Assembly (NCBI RefSeq): GCF_004341365.1
Contig: NZ_SLXH01000015.1
Span: 1-64,000, forward strand
DNA length: 64,000 bases
Direction of reading: 5' to 3'
DNA from: Simplicispira metamorpha
GTDB lineage: Bacteria > Pseudomonadota > Gammaproteobacteria > Burkholderiales > Burkholderiaceae_C
The position numbers were made by a program, and so were the translations under genes. A model generated the notes under the pieces. The model was not told the origin of the DNA and ran no database searches. It saw nothing but the letters and a program-made list of their open reading frames with translations. Below are positions 43,746-53,131 of the stretch, in pieces. How positions within the stretch are numbered: the stretch's first letter is position 1; every line of letters starts with the position of its first letter.

Positions 43746-45806
43746 TTACGGCTCCGTAGTGGCGCAGGTGGGCAGGGGTGCTGAGGGCGTGGGCGAGAAA
43801 AACACAACCTGGTCGCGCCCGGCCTTCTTGGCGTCGTAAAGGGCGGCGTCCGCTTGTTCAAACAGGGTTTGGGCCACTTCGGTGGCACTGAGCGGCCCCA
43901 GTGCGTTCTGGAGCGCTGTGGGTTGCGCCGCGCACGCCGTGGGCAGTGCAGGGTGGACGCAGGCCCCCCCGATGCTGACGGTGACGTGCTGGTGGCCCGG
44001 CGCTGCCAGGTGCTCGATGCGCAGGGCGCGCACTGCGTGGGTCATGCGCTGCGCCAAAGCCAAGGCCTGCGGTGCATCGGTGTTGGGCAGCAGCACGGCA
44101 AATTCTTCGCCGCCATAGCGCGCCACCAGATCGCCCTCACGCCCCACCGACGTGGCCAGCGCTTGCGCGACTTGTTGCAGGGTGTGGTCACCCGCCACAT
44201 GGCCATAGTGGTCGTTGTAGGCCTTGAAGTGGTCCACATCCACCATCAGCAGCGACAGCGGTGTGCCGTTGCGCAGGGTGCGGTGCCACTCGCGGGCCAC
44301 GGCTTCGTCCAGGGCCAGGCGGTTGGCTACATCGGTGAGTGGATCCAGGCGCACCTGGGCCTCCAGGGCGGCGCGGTAGTGGGTCAGCTCCTGCTCTGAT
44401 TGCTTGCGCTCGGTGATGTCTTGCACCGTGCCCGTCATGCGCGTGGTGTGGTGCGGGGCAGTGTCTGTTTCGTATTCACACCACACCTGCACCCAGCGCA
44501 TTTGTTGGTCATTGGCGCGGCGGATGCGGTACTGGAGTTGCAAAGCGGTGCGTTGTTGCAGGGATTGCTCGTGCGCGGCCAGCACTTGTTCGCGATCATC
44601 GCGGTGCAGCGTGCCCAGCCATTGGCGCCGCGTCATGCGCCCGTCGGGCCGCAGACCAAAAACCTGGCTGGCCATGCCTGACATCAGAAACTCTTTGCGT
44701 TCAGGCTCGTAAGCGAAATAACCAATGGCGGCAGCTTTTTGGCCGTTTTCGAGCCAGCGCATATTGCGCTCCAGCGCTACCTTCAGCGCCCGCTCGCGCC
44801 GCCGGGCGCGCCATTGCCAGTGGGCTGCCATCAAGCCCACCAGCAGCAGCGCCAGGGTCACGGGCAGGCTCAGGGCCAGCCATTCGCGGGTGCGCATCTC
44901 GCCAAAGGCTTCGGCCACATCCACCTTGGACACCACCAGCCAAGGCGAATCGGGCACGGTGCTGACCATGGAGAGCACTTCCTCGCCCCGGTAGTCGTGG
45001 CCGTAGAGAATGCCGCGCTCGCCGCTGGCTGCCTGTACGGCGGGGTTGTCTTTCTGGGTCAGGGGCAGCAGGTGCAGGGGCTGCGAGCCGTGGGGGTGGT
45101 GGCGCAGGGGGCTGAGGAATTCGACGGCATCCGCACTGCGTTGCACCAGGGCGGATTCGGCAGTCTTGCTCGGGGTGGGCCAGTATTCCAGCAAAGGGTA
45201 GAGCGTGGCGCGCACGTCACTGACCAGCCAGACTGCGCCCACTGGCTCCATTCCGTCAAACAAAGGGGCCAGCAGACCAAAGAACGGAAAAGCAAAAAAA
45301 GCGTCGCGGCGCGGCTCCAGCGGGATGGCCTGTGCCTGCGACAGCGCACGCTCCAGCGCCTGCATCTCCAGCGCGGGCAGCGTGCCTTGGGCACCTTCGC
45401 CGGGTGACAGGCGCAGGCGGCCCTGGGGGTCTACCAGGTACACGGCGCTGTAGCGGGCACGCTCTTGCAGAATGCGCAGCCGGTTCAGTACCGACAATGC
45501 CTGGGGCTCGGAGGGAGAGGCCAGCCAGCGGGCCACTGCCTGCGCGTAGGCCGTATCGTCAGACAGTGCCATGGCGTCTGACCAGCGCCGCTCGCGCCAT
45601 TCAGAGACGCTTTTGGTTTGCAACTGGTTGATGGCCTGCAATTCCCATTCGGCCTGGTGGCGAAAGCGCTTTTCGCGCTCGTGGTAGATGGACTGGATGC
45701 TCCAGGCCACGCCGCCCATCACCAGCAGTGCCAGCAGTGGCAGCACCTTCCAGGCCATGGAAAGTGGCCGACGCGATAGCTCAGTCTTTGGCAAGGGCGC
45801 AAGCAT
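43746..45806 (-). CDS. Membrane diguanylate cyclase with large periplasmic sensor
   Basis: This second c-di-GMP synthase has 686 residues. Helix 1 is near residue 20-38 (VLPLLALLVMGGVAWSI). A periplasmic region of about 270 residues with CACHE-like features (YSAVYLVDPQGRLRLSPGEG) is followed by helix 2 (LALSLPVTLALLLVGLMAA). A PAS/PAC region then leads to a GGDEF domain whose motif reads RYGGEEFAVLLP near residue 565, a catalytically competent variant. A Met at 45806 fits the first membrane helix. Partner and signal are unknown. Confidence 0.87.
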   Translation of the reverse strand: MLAPLPKTELSRRPLSMAWKVLPLLALLVMGGVAWSIQSIYHEREKRFRHQAEWELQAINQLQTKSVSEWRERRWSDAMALSDDTAYAQAVARWLASPSEPQALSVLNRLRILQERARYSAVYLVDPQGRLRLSPGEGAQGTLPALEMQALERALSQAQAIPLEPRRDAFFAFPFFGLLAPLFDGMEPVGAVWLVSDVRATLYPLLEYWPTPSKTAESALVQRSADAVEFLSPLRHHPHGSQPLHLLPLTQKDNPAVQAASGERGILYGHDYRGEEVLSMVSTVPDSPWLVVSKVDVAEAFGEMRTREWLALSLPVTLALLLVGLMAAHWQWRARRRERALKVALERNMRWLENGQKAAAIGYFAYEPERKEFLMSGMASQVFGLRPDGRMTRRQWLGTLHRDDREQVLAAHEQSLQQRTALQLQYRIRRANDQQMRWVQVWCEYETDTAPHHTTRMTGTVQDITERKQSEQELTHYRAALEAQVRLDPLTDVANRLALDEAVAREWHRTLRNGTPLSLLMVDVDHFKAYNDHYGHVAGDHTLQQVAQALATSVGREGDLVARYGGEEFAVLLPNTDAPQALALAQRMTHAVRALRIEHLAAPGHQHVTVSIGGACVHPALPTACAAQPTALQNALGPLSATEVAQTLFEQADAALYDAKKAGRDQVVFFSPTPSAPLPTCATTEP

Positions 45807-45974
45807 GGTGTGGCAAAGATGGCAGGCCGTTGGTTGAGCGGTCTGGTGTGGCCAGACGGAGGCAGGCTGTAAGCCCACCGGAAAACAACTATGTCACACT
45901 TTGTTCCATTTCAGTCACCTCTGGGGTGTTCTGTCCAGAAGCGGCTTGGTCCGCAGTAAGCAAGGGGCATTACT

Positions 45975-47474
45975 GTGTCATTCATGCGCAAGTTCTTGGT
46001 TCGCTGCCTGGTTGCCATGGCCGTCTTTTGGCATGTGATGGTGCCGCTGGTCCAGGCACAGACAGCGCAGCACGGCGTGTCCATCAATATTTCCCTCGAA
46101 CCCGATACCCTCGATCCGACGATGGCCGCTGCCGCCTCGATTGCGCAGGTGGTTCACACCACGGTGCTGGAGGGGCTGATGAAAATCGAGGAAAACGGCA
46201 CCACCACACCGCTGCTGGCCGAATCCTGGAGCCAGGACCCCGATGGCAAGGCCTATACCTTCCGGTTGCGCAAAGGGGTGTACTTTCACGATGGAGCGCC
46301 CCTTGATGCTGCTGCCGTCAAGTTCTCGTTTGAGCGCGCCAAGGCACCGGGCTCTACCAACAAGGCGCGCAAGACGCTGTTTGACAACATCGTGCGCATC
46401 GACACCCCTGACCCGCACACCGTCATCCTGGTGCTGGCGCGCGCGGACACCAGTTTGCTGTTTCGTCTGGGTGAGAGCAGTGCGGTGGTGCTGCACCCTG
46501 GCAGCGTGGCCCAGGTAGCCACCCAGCCCGTGGGCACGGGGCCATACCGGTTTGGGCAATGGGTGCGGGGCAGGCACATCACCCTGGTCAAGTCCGATAC
46601 CTACCGCGAGCCGAAAAAAGCGCGCATTCGCCAAGTCACTTTCCGCTTCATCCACGACCCGGTGGCCCAGGCGGCAGCAGTGCAGGCCGGTGAGATTGAT
46701 CTGCTGTTCAACTTTGCCACCCACAACGTGAGGCGTTTTCAGGGCGACAGCCGCTACCACGTGCTGGTGGGCGCATCAGGGGGCAAGGGCATGCTGGCCT
46801 TCAACCACCGGCGCAAGCCCCTGGACGATGTGCGTGTGCGCCGTGCCATCACGCACGCCATTGACCGTGAGGCTTTCATCCGCGATGTACTCGAAGGCCG
46901 GGGCAAAGCCATTGGCAGCCATTTCGCGCCCACCGATGCGGGCTATGTGCATCTGGCGGGCCAGTACCCCTACGACCCCGAGCGCGCCCGGGCCTTGCTC
47001 AAAGAGGCGGGCGTGAAAATCCCGCTGCACCTGACGCTGAGTTTGCCGCCCACCCCGTATGCCCACATGGGCGGCCCGGTGGTGGCTGCCGATCTGGCCA
47101 AGGTGGGCATCGTGCTCCAGCTGGAAAAGCTGGAGTGGGCGCAATGGCTCTCGGGGCCATTCAAGGGGCAGTTTGACCTCACGCTCATCAACCATGTCGA
47201 GCCGCTGGACTACCAGATTTATACCGACCCGCAGTACTACTTTGGCTACGACAGCCCGTCTTTTCGCGATCTGGTCGAACGCCACGCCAACGCCAGCAAT
47301 GCGCGTGAGCGCCAGATGCTTTTTGTGCAAATCCAGCGGCACCTAGCGCACGACGCCGCCAATGCCTGGATTTTTGCCCCCCAGGTGGCCACCGTAGCGC
47401 GCAAGGGGCTGCGCGGGGTGTGGATGAGTTACCCCATCTTTGTACATGACATTGCTGCCATGTGGTGGGAGTAA
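45975..47474 (+). CDS. ABC transporter solute-binding protein, peptide/opine (SBP_bac_5) family
   Basis: The 499-residue product is a periplasmic binding protein of the DppA/OppA family. It has an N-terminal signal peptide (FLVRCLVAMAVFWHVMVPLV, then QAQ), the family opening SLEPDTLDPTMAAA, and the body motifs RKGVYFHDGAPLDAAAVKFS and DDVRVRRAITHAIDREAFI. GTG 45975 is preferred since AGGGG lies eight bases upstream; ATG 45984 is possible. No permease or ATPase genes accompany it, so it is an orphan binding protein that must share a transporter encoded elsewhere. Confidence 0.88.
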   Translation: MSFMRKFLVRCLVAMAVFWHVMVPLVQAQTAQHGVSINISLEPDTLDPTMAAAASIAQVVHTTVLEGLMKIEENGTTTPLLAESWSQDPDGKAYTFRLRKGVYFHDGAPLDAAAVKFSFERAKAPGSTNKARKTLFDNIVRIDTPDPHTVILVLARADTSLLFRLGESSAVVLHPGSVAQVATQPVGTGPYRFGQWVRGRHITLVKSDTYREPKKARIRQVTFRFIHDPVAQAAAVQAGEIDLLFNFATHNVRRFQGDSRYHVLVGASGGKGMLAFNHRRKPLDDVRVRRAITHAIDREAFIRDVLEGRGKAIGSHFAPTDAGYVHLAGQYPYDPERARALLKEAGVKIPLHLTLSLPPTPYAHMGGPVVAADLAKVGIVLQLEKLEWAQWLSGPFKGQFDLTLINHVEPLDYQIYTDPQYYFGYDSPSFRDLVERHANASNARERQMLFVQIQRHLAHDAANAWIFAPQVATVARKGLRGVWMSYPIFVHDIAAMWWE

Positions 47475-47477
47475 AAA

Positions 47478-47530
47478 GTGCCTCTAGCGCCCGTCCAGTA
47501 AGCGCTAGCAGCTATCAAAATAGGAGTTTT
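47478..47530 (+). repeat. Dispersed repeat, copy 11 (best consensus)
   Basis: Intergenic copy between convergent genes: CCTCTAGCGC, spacer CCGTCCAGT, AAGCGCTAGCAGCTATCAAA. The GCGCTAG/CTAGCGC arms form a hairpin. Confidence 0.75.
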
Positions 47531-47538
47531 TCAGGTTC

Positions 47539-49329
47539 TCAAGGTGCGCTGGAGCGGCTTTGCAAGCGCGCGTACAGGCCACCACTGGCCAGCAGTTCGG
47601 CATGGGTGCCTTGCTCGACGATGCGCCCACGCTCCATCACGACCACGCGGTGGGCGTGCTCGATGGTGGACAGGCGGTGCGCAATCACCAGCGTGGTGCG
47701 CCCGCGCATCAGGCGTTGCAGGGCCTCTTGCACCAGCCGCTCGGACTCGGTGTCCAGCGCCGAGGTGGCCTCGTCCAGGATCAGGATGGGGGCGTTTTTG
47801 TACAGCGCCCGCGCAATGGCCAGCCGCTGGCGCTGGCCACCGGAGAGCTGGGCGGCGTTGTGCCCCACCAGGGTGTGCATGCCTTGGGGCAGCGAGGCCA
47901 CATAGTCGGCCAGATTGGCGGCGGCCAGACTGGCCTGCACGCGCTGCTCGTCCATTACCGCACCCAGGGCCACGTTGGCCGCGATGCTGTCGTTGAACAT
48001 CACCACATCCTGGCTCACCAGCGCAAACTGCGCCCGCAGGGTGGCTATGTCCCAGTCGGGCAGGGCCTGGCCATCGAGCAGCACCTGCCCTGACGATGGC
48101 GCTACAAAACGCGGCAGCAGGTTGGCCAGCGTGGTTTTGCCTGCCCCCGAGGGGCCCACCAGCGCCACGATTTCGCCGGGTTGCACGGTCAGGCTTACCC
48201 CGGCCAGTGCGGGCGCCTGGTCGGCGGCAAACTGCACGCGCACGTCTTGTAGCGTGATGGCGCCCTGTACCTGCGCGGGCGCATGGCTGCCGCCGGTTTC
48301 AGCGGGGGCATCGCCTAGCAGTGCCAGACCGCGCTCCAGCGCTGCCAGGCCCCGGGTGATAGGGCTGGCCACATCGGCCAGGCGGCGCAGCGGCGTAATC
48401 AGCATCAGCATGGCAGTGATGAAGGAGATGAAGCCCCCCACGGTCAGCTCGTTTTGCGCTGCGCCCAGGTTGCGGCTTTGCCACAGGGCCATGCAGATCA
48501 CCGTGGACAGCGCTGCCGCAGCAGTGAGCTGCGTCAGCGGCGTCATGGCCGAGGCCGAGACGGTGGATTTGATGGCCAGGCGGCGCAGTTGCTGGCCCAG
48601 CGCCTCAAAGCGCGCGGCCTGGCTGGCCTGCGCACCGTGCAGGCGCACCATGCGGTGGGCGAGCACGTTTTCTTCGACCACATAGGCCAGGGCATCGGTG
48701 GCCTGCTGGCTGCTTTTGGTCAGGCGATAGAGGCGGCGCGACAGGGTTTTCATGATCCAGGCCACGGCGGGCGCCACCACGGCCACGATCAGCGTCAGTT
48801 GCCAGTTCAAATACAGCAGATAGCCCAGCAGCGCCACCAGCGTGAAGCCATCGCGCGAGATACCCAGCATGGCCTGCACCAGCAGCGTCGAACCCGTTTG
48901 CACTTCATAAACCACGGTGTTGGACAGCGCACTGGCCGACTGCCGCGAAAACAGCGCCATGTCGGCGGCCAGCAGCCGCTCGAACAGGGTGCGCCGCAGC
49001 ACCAGCATGCCCTCGTTGGCGATGCGCGCCAGGGCGTATTGCGCGGCAAACAGGGCCAGCCCCCGCGTCAGAAACAGGCCCATGATGGCCACTGGCACCG
49101 TCCACAGGGGCAGTGTGCCCTGGGTAAAGCCTTGATCGAGCAGCGGTTTGAGCAAGGCTGCCAACAGCGGCTCGGTCAGTGCTCCCACCAGGGTGCCCGC
49201 AATGGCCAGGCTCCAGGCCAAGCGCTGGTTGCCAAAATAGATGGACAACCGCCCCAGTCGGGTGCGCAGCCGTTCAGCGGGCAAGGGGGAGGAGTGCGGT
49301 GGGGTTGCGCTGGTGTCAGGGGCTTGCAT
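47539..49329 (-). CDS. msbA: Lipid A export permease/ATPase MsbA
   Basis: MsbA flips lipid A core across the inner membrane. The 596-residue product is a half-transporter: an N-terminal six-helix domain (about 25-320) and a C-terminal ATPase with Walker A GPSGAGKTTL near residue 396, signature LSGGQRQRLAIARAL near 493 and Walker B ILILDEATSALD near 512. Family-specific pieces such as QSASALSNTVVYEVQTGSTL and LVSQDVVMFNDSIAANV support MsbA over general exporters. It is divergent from tolB with about 120 bases between starts. Confidence 0.9.
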   Translation of the reverse strand: MQAPDTSATPPHSSPLPAERLRTRLGRLSIYFGNQRLAWSLAIAGTLVGALTEPLLAALLKPLLDQGFTQGTLPLWTVPVAIMGLFLTRGLALFAAQYALARIANEGMLVLRRTLFERLLAADMALFSRQSASALSNTVVYEVQTGSTLLVQAMLGISRDGFTLVALLGYLLYLNWQLTLIVAVVAPAVAWIMKTLSRRLYRLTKSSQQATDALAYVVEENVLAHRMVRLHGAQASQAARFEALGQQLRRLAIKSTVSASAMTPLTQLTAAAALSTVICMALWQSRNLGAAQNELTVGGFISFITAMLMLITPLRRLADVASPITRGLAALERGLALLGDAPAETGGSHAPAQVQGAITLQDVRVQFAADQAPALAGVSLTVQPGEIVALVGPSGAGKTTLANLLPRFVAPSSGQVLLDGQALPDWDIATLRAQFALVSQDVVMFNDSIAANVALGAVMDEQRVQASLAAANLADYVASLPQGMHTLVGHNAAQLSGGQRQRLAIARALYKNAPILILDEATSALDTESERLVQEALQRLMRGRTTLVIAHRLSTIEHAHRVVVMERGRIVEQGTHAELLASGGLYARLQSRSSAP

Positions 49330-49447
49330 GTGGAGGCGGATTCTACGGTCGGCACTCAGGTACAACAGTTTGTCACAGGGGGCTTTTTGTCAGTGTGTAA
49401 CATCGGGCGCTGTTCACCGGCCGTTGCCCGGTTGCTGTTGGCTGCGA

Positions 49448-50767
49448 ATGACTACCGACCGATTCCTCACACTATCTTCCCCCGCGGCGTGGCCGCGCCC
49501 CTCCCGACGCCATGTGCTGGCCGCTGCTGCGGCCTCTTCTGCGTTGCCCGCCCTCGCCCAGTTCCGGGTGGAGGTGTCTGGCGTGGGCCTGACCCAGTTG
49601 CCGATTGCCATTGCCCCGTTTCGGGGCGAGGAGCAGTCGCCCCAGAAAATATCGGCCATCGTGCTGGCCGATTTGGAGCGCAGCGGTCAGTTCCGCTCGG
49701 TAGATGCCACGGGCGCTGTGCTGGATGAAACACAGCGCCCTGACGTCGCGCCCTGGCGACAAAAAGGTGCCGACGCACTGGCCACGGGCAGCGTGCTGCG
49801 ATTGGCCGATGGGCGTTTTGATATCCGCTTCCGGCTCTGGGATGTGGTGCGTGGCCAGGATTTTGGCGGCCAAAGCTATGTGGTGGCCCCGGGCGATCTG
49901 CGCCTGGCTGCACACCGCATTGCCGACTTCATCTACGAGAAACTGACCGGTCAGCGCGGTGTTTTTTCTACCCGTATTGCCTATGTGACCAAGGCGGGAT
50001 CGCGCTACAGCCTGTGGGTGGCCGACTCGGACGGCGAAAACGCCCAAGCCGCCCTGTCCAGCCCCGAGCCCATCATCTCGCCCGCGTGGTCGCCCTCAGG
50101 GTTGCAGTTGGCCTATGTGTCGTTTGAGTCGCGCAAGCCCGTGGTGTACGTACATGACATTGCCACCGGACGGCGACGCCTGATTGCCAACTTCCGCGGC
50201 TCCAACAGTGCGCCCGCCTGGTCGCCCGATGGCCGCTCGCTGGCCGTCACGCTCAGCCGCGATGGCAACTCCCAGCTCTACACCATTGACGCGGGCGGTG
50301 GCGAACCGCGCCGACTGATGCAAAGCGCCGGCATTGACACCGAGCCGGTGTATTCCTCCGATGGCCGCAGCATCTACTTCGTCAGCGACCGGGGGGGGGC
50401 GCCGCAAATCTACCGCGTGGCCAGCAGCGGTGGCAATGCCGAGCGCGTCACGTTCACGGGCAGCTACAACATCTCGCCCAGTGTGAGCCCCGATGGCCGC
50501 TGGCTGGCGTATGTCTCGCGCGTGGGCGGTGCCTTCAAGCTGCATGTGATGGATTTGTCCAGCGGCACGGTCAGTGCTATTACTGACACGGGCGCCGATG
50601 AAAATCCCAGCTTTGCACCCAATAGCCGACTGATCGTGTACGCCACGCAGCAGCAAGGCCGCGAAGCACTGATGACCACCACGCTGGACGGCAAAATCAA
50701 GGCCCGGCTGGCAGGGCAGAGCGGTGATATCCGCGAGCCCGATTGGGGCCCTTTCCAGAAGCAATAG
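49448..50767 (+). CDS. tolB: Tol-Pal system protein TolB
   Basis: TolB is the periplasmic beta-propeller of the Tol-Pal envelope complex. The 439-residue product has a signal peptide with a twin-arginine-like look (SRRHVLAAAAASSALPALAQ), an N-terminal alpha/beta domain (LPIAIAPFRGEEQSPQKIS), and WD40-like PD40 repeats such as ISPAWSPSGLQLAYVSF, SAPAWSPDGRSLAVTLS and ISPSVSPDGRWLAYVS. The start 49448 fits the signal peptide. Pal and CpoB follow. TolQRA are not upstream as is usual; msbA is there instead. Confidence 0.94.
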   Translation: MTTDRFLTLSSPAAWPRPSRRHVLAAAAASSALPALAQFRVEVSGVGLTQLPIAIAPFRGEEQSPQKISAIVLADLERSGQFRSVDATGAVLDETQRPDVAPWRQKGADALATGSVLRLADGRFDIRFRLWDVVRGQDFGGQSYVVAPGDLRLAAHRIADFIYEKLTGQRGVFSTRIAYVTKAGSRYSLWVADSDGENAQAALSSPEPIISPAWSPSGLQLAYVSFESRKPVVYVHDIATGRRRLIANFRGSNSAPAWSPDGRSLAVTLSRDGNSQLYTIDAGGGEPRRLMQSAGIDTEPVYSSDGRSIYFVSDRGGAPQIYRVASSGGNAERVTFTGSYNISPSVSPDGRWLAYVSRVGGAFKLHVMDLSSGTVSAITDTGADENPSFAPNSRLIVYATQQQGREALMTTTLDGKIKARLAGQSGDIREPDWGPFQKQ

Positions 50768-50815
50768 ACCCGTAGCGCGTCGAGCTATCCATTTCAGAAT
50801 TTCAGGAGTTTTTGA

Positions 50816-51358
50816 ATGATCCAACGTATTTCTTTCGCATTGGCTGCAGCTGTGCTGGTGGCCGGTTGCAGTTCAGGCGTCAACCTGGATAACGTGCCTG
50901 TAGATGACAAGTCCGGCACTTCGCTGCCAACCACTGGAGGCAATGGTGCCAATGCAGGTGGCACTGGGCAAAGTGGTGTTACGGGCGTAGACCTGTCCCA
51001 ATCCGGACGCGACGGCGCAGGCCCGGTGGGTGTCAGCCGTGTGGTGTACTTTGACTACGACAGCTACGTCATCAAGCCAGATTTCCAGTCGCTGATTGAT
51101 GCACATGCCCGCTTTATCAAGTCCGGCCAGGGGCGCACCGTGGTGATTGAAGGCCATACCGATGAGCGTGGTGGTCGTGAATACAACCTGGCACTGGGGC
51201 AAAAGCGTGCTGAGGCTGTGCGCCGTTCACTGGGCCTGCTGGGCGTGCCAGACAGCCAGGTCGAGGCCGTCAGTTTTGGCAAGGAAAAGCCTGCTGCTTT
51301 GGGTGGCAGCGAGGACGCGCACGCGCAAAACCGTCGCGCTGAGCTGTCTTACCGTTGA
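50816..51358 (+). CDS. pal: Peptidoglycan-associated lipoprotein Pal
   Basis: Pal anchors the outer membrane to peptidoglycan and binds TolB. The 180-residue product has a lipoprotein signal peptide with lipobox VAGC (SFALAAAVLVAGCSSG), a Gly/Thr-rich linker, and an OmpA-like domain with VVYFDYDSYVIKPDFQSLID and the peptidoglycan-binding VVIEGHTDERGGREYNLAL. The next gene begins within its stop codon. Confidence 0.95.
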   Translation: MIQRISFALAAAVLVAGCSSGVNLDNVPVDDKSGTSLPTTGGNGANAGGTGQSGVTGVDLSQSGRDGAGPVGVSRVVYFDYDSYVIKPDFQSLIDAHARFIKSGQGRTVVIEGHTDERGGREYNLALGQKRAEAVRRSLGLLGVPDSQVEAVSFGKEKPAALGGSEDAHAQNRRAELSYR

Positions 51359-52152
51359 TGGGCGGCGCCACCATGCACCCACGGTTTGTGCGTACGTTGT
51401 GCGCGTTGGCGCTGTCCGGCGCTTTTTTGCCTGCGGCACATGCAGTCTTGTTTGAGGATGGTGAGGCTCGCCGGGCCATTCTGGAATTGCGCCAACGTGT
51501 GGACGAATTGCAGCAAGCCAGTCAGCGGGCCGGTGAGGATCTGCGCCGCTCTGGCGACGATGGCACCCAACTGCGCCGTAGCCTGATCGAATTGCAAAAC
51601 CAGATTGAAACCCTGCGCATGGAAACCGCCAAGCTGCGCGGCCAGAACGAGCAGCTTATGCGCGAGGTGGCTGAGTTGCAGCGCCACCAGAAAGACATGG
51701 CACAGGGTGTGGACGAGCGTTTGCGCCAGTTTGAGCCTCTGAAGGTCACTGTGGATGGCAAAGAGTTTCTCGCCGATCCCGCAGAAAAGCGTGATTTTGA
51801 TGCGGCGTTGGCCACGTTTCGGGCGGGCAAGTTTGCCGAAGCACAAAGTGCTTTTGCTAATTTGATCAAGCAGTATCCCCGCAGTGGGTATTTGCCTTCT
51901 GCCCGTTTCTGGTTAGGCAACGCCCAATACGCTACGCGGGATTACAAAGAAGCCATAGTCAACTTCAAGGCTTTGCTGGCAGCTATGCCAGACCATGCAC
52001 GTGCACCTGAGGCAGCGCTGTCGATTGCCAATTGTCAGTTGGAGCTGAAGGAGACCCGTGGCGCTCGCAAAACGCTGGAAGACCTGTTGCGCGCCTATCC
52101 GCAGTCTGAAGCTGCCGTGGCCGCCAAGGAGCGGTTGTCCCGTTTGAAATGA
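51358..52152 (+). CDS. cpoB: Cell division coordinator CpoB (YbgF)
   Basis: This is a periplasmic Tol-Pal partner that coordinates outer-membrane constriction with septal wall synthesis in E. coli. The 264-residue product has a signal peptide (FVRTLCALALSGAFLPAAHA), a coiled-coil trimerisation region (about 30-120, with LRQRVDELQQASQRAGEDLR), and three TPR-like repeats (DFDAALATFRAGKFAEAQSA, AREW-less PSARFWLGNAQYATRDYKEA, then PEAALSIANCQLEL). ATG 51358 overlaps the pal stop by one base; ATG 51373 is possible. Confidence 0.92.
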   Translation: MGGATMHPRFVRTLCALALSGAFLPAAHAVLFEDGEARRAILELRQRVDELQQASQRAGEDLRRSGDDGTQLRRSLIELQNQIETLRMETAKLRGQNEQLMREVAELQRHQKDMAQGVDERLRQFEPLKVTVDGKEFLADPAEKRDFDAALATFRAGKFAEAQSAFANLIKQYPRSGYLPSARFWLGNAQYATRDYKEAIVNFKALLAAMPDHARAPEAALSIANCQLELKETRGARKTLEDLLRAYPQSEAAVAAKERLSRLK

Positions 52153-52964
52153 TGTCGGTACCGTTAGAAATCGCTGTGTACGACGATTCCAGTGCCGAAC
52201 AGCAGCGCCGCTTTGGTGGCCTCGACCGGTTGTATGGTCTCGAAGGTGCTGCACGTATTCGCGCTGCGCATGTGGCGGTAGTGGGCATTGGCGGGGTGGG
52301 TTCGTGGGCAGTGGAAGCGCTGGCCCGCAGTGGTGTAGGAAGTCTCACTTTGATTGACCTGGACCACATCGCCCCATCGAACATCAACCGCCAAATACAT
52401 GCGCTGGACGACACTATCGGGCAGGCCAAGGTCCAGGCCATGCGTGAGCGCGTGGCACGGATCAATTCGCAGTGCCAAGTCTTTTGTGTGGAAGAGTTTG
52501 TTGAGTCCGGCAACTGGCCATCACTGTTGCCACATCCGGTTGATGCTGTGATTGATGCCTGCGATCAAGTGCAAGCCAAGACCGCCATGGCAGCTTGGGC
52601 TCTGCAACAAAAATGCTTGTTGATCAGTGTGGGTGCAGCCGGTGGCAAGCGGCATGCGCACAAAGTGGACGTGGACGATTTGGCGTTGACCACGCACGAC
52701 CCGTTGCTGGCGCAGTTGCGCTATCGCTTGCGCAAACAACATGGCGCGCCGCGTGAGGGCAAAAAAATCGGTGTCACCTGTGTATTCAGCCGTGAAGCTG
52801 TGGCGCCCCCGGACGCTTCATGTGCGATGGATAGCGATGGCACTTTGAATTGCCATGGCTATGGATCGGTGGTGTCTGTGACCGCTACGTTTGGTCAGTG
52901 CGCTGCGGGCTGGATTCTGGATAATTTAGCTATTCGTAAAAGAAGGTCAAAAGTAGTGCTATAA
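52149..52964 (+). CDS. tcdA: tRNA threonylcarbamoyladenosine dehydratase TcdA
   Basis: TcdA is an E1-like ThiF/HesA-fold enzyme that cyclises t6A37 to ct6A in tRNAs. The 271-residue product has RFGGLDRLYG near the N-terminus, the ATP-binding AVVGIGGVGSWAVEALARSG, and the C-terminal LNCHGYGSVVSVTATFG characteristic of the family. It overlaps cpoB by four bases. The gene for tRNA-Lys, whose UUU-type anticodons are read next to t6A, begins about 45 bases downstream; this adjacency is probably coincidental. Confidence 0.92.
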   Translation: MMSVPLEIAVYDDSSAEQQRRFGGLDRLYGLEGAARIRAAHVAVVGIGGVGSWAVEALARSGVGSLTLIDLDHIAPSNINRQIHALDDTIGQAKVQAMRERVARINSQCQVFCVEEFVESGNWPSLLPHPVDAVIDACDQVQAKTAMAAWALQQKCLLISVGAAGGKRHAHKVDVDDLALTTHDPLLAQLRYRLRKQHGAPREGKKIGVTCVFSREAVAPPDASCAMDSDGTLNCHGYGSVVSVTATFGQCAAGWILDNLAIRKRRSKVVL

Positions 52965-52965
52965 T
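52960..52965 (+). promoter_or_regulatory. -10 box, probable tRNA-Lys promoter
   Basis: A perfect TATAAT lies at 52960-52965, about 44 bases ahead of the tRNA and overlapping the tcdA stop. No good -35 element is seen at 16-18 bases. Confidence 0.4.
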
Positions 52966-53008
52966 TCAAATCTTTGCTAAGTACGATAAATAATCATCTT
53001 AACAAAAC

Positions 53009-53084
53009 GGGACGTTAGCTCAGTTGGTAGAGCAGCGGACTTTTAATCCGTTTGTCGTGGGTTCGACCCCCGCACGTCCCACCA
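53009..53084 (+). tRNA. tRNA-Lys (anticodon UUU)
   Basis: A complete cloverleaf of 76 bases with encoded CCA. Acceptor arms are GGGACGT and ACGTCCC. The D-arm starts AGCTCAGTTGGTAGAGC. The anticodon loop CTTTTAA has anticodon TTT between GCGGA and TCCGT. The T-arm is GTGGGTTCGACCCCCGC. It may have been the attachment site for the accessory region that follows, but no duplicate of its 3' end is visible in the window. Confidence 0.97.
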
Positions 53085-53096
53085 AGCTACATAAGG

Positions 53097-53131
53097 AAAG
53101 CGCGCTATCAAAACGGTAGCGCGCTTTTTTT
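53097..53131 (+). terminator. Intrinsic terminator after tRNA-Lys
   Basis: Perfect 11-base arms AAAGCGCGCTA (53097-53107) and TAGCGCGCTTT (53117-53127) with seven T. Confidence 0.9.

Noticed and set aside
53009-53084. tRNA-Lys 3' end as attL of an integrated element with an attR in the window
   Set aside because: No direct repeat of the 3' end (CGCACGTCCCACCA) was seen downstream. The right boundary may be outside the window, so integration here remains only a possibility.
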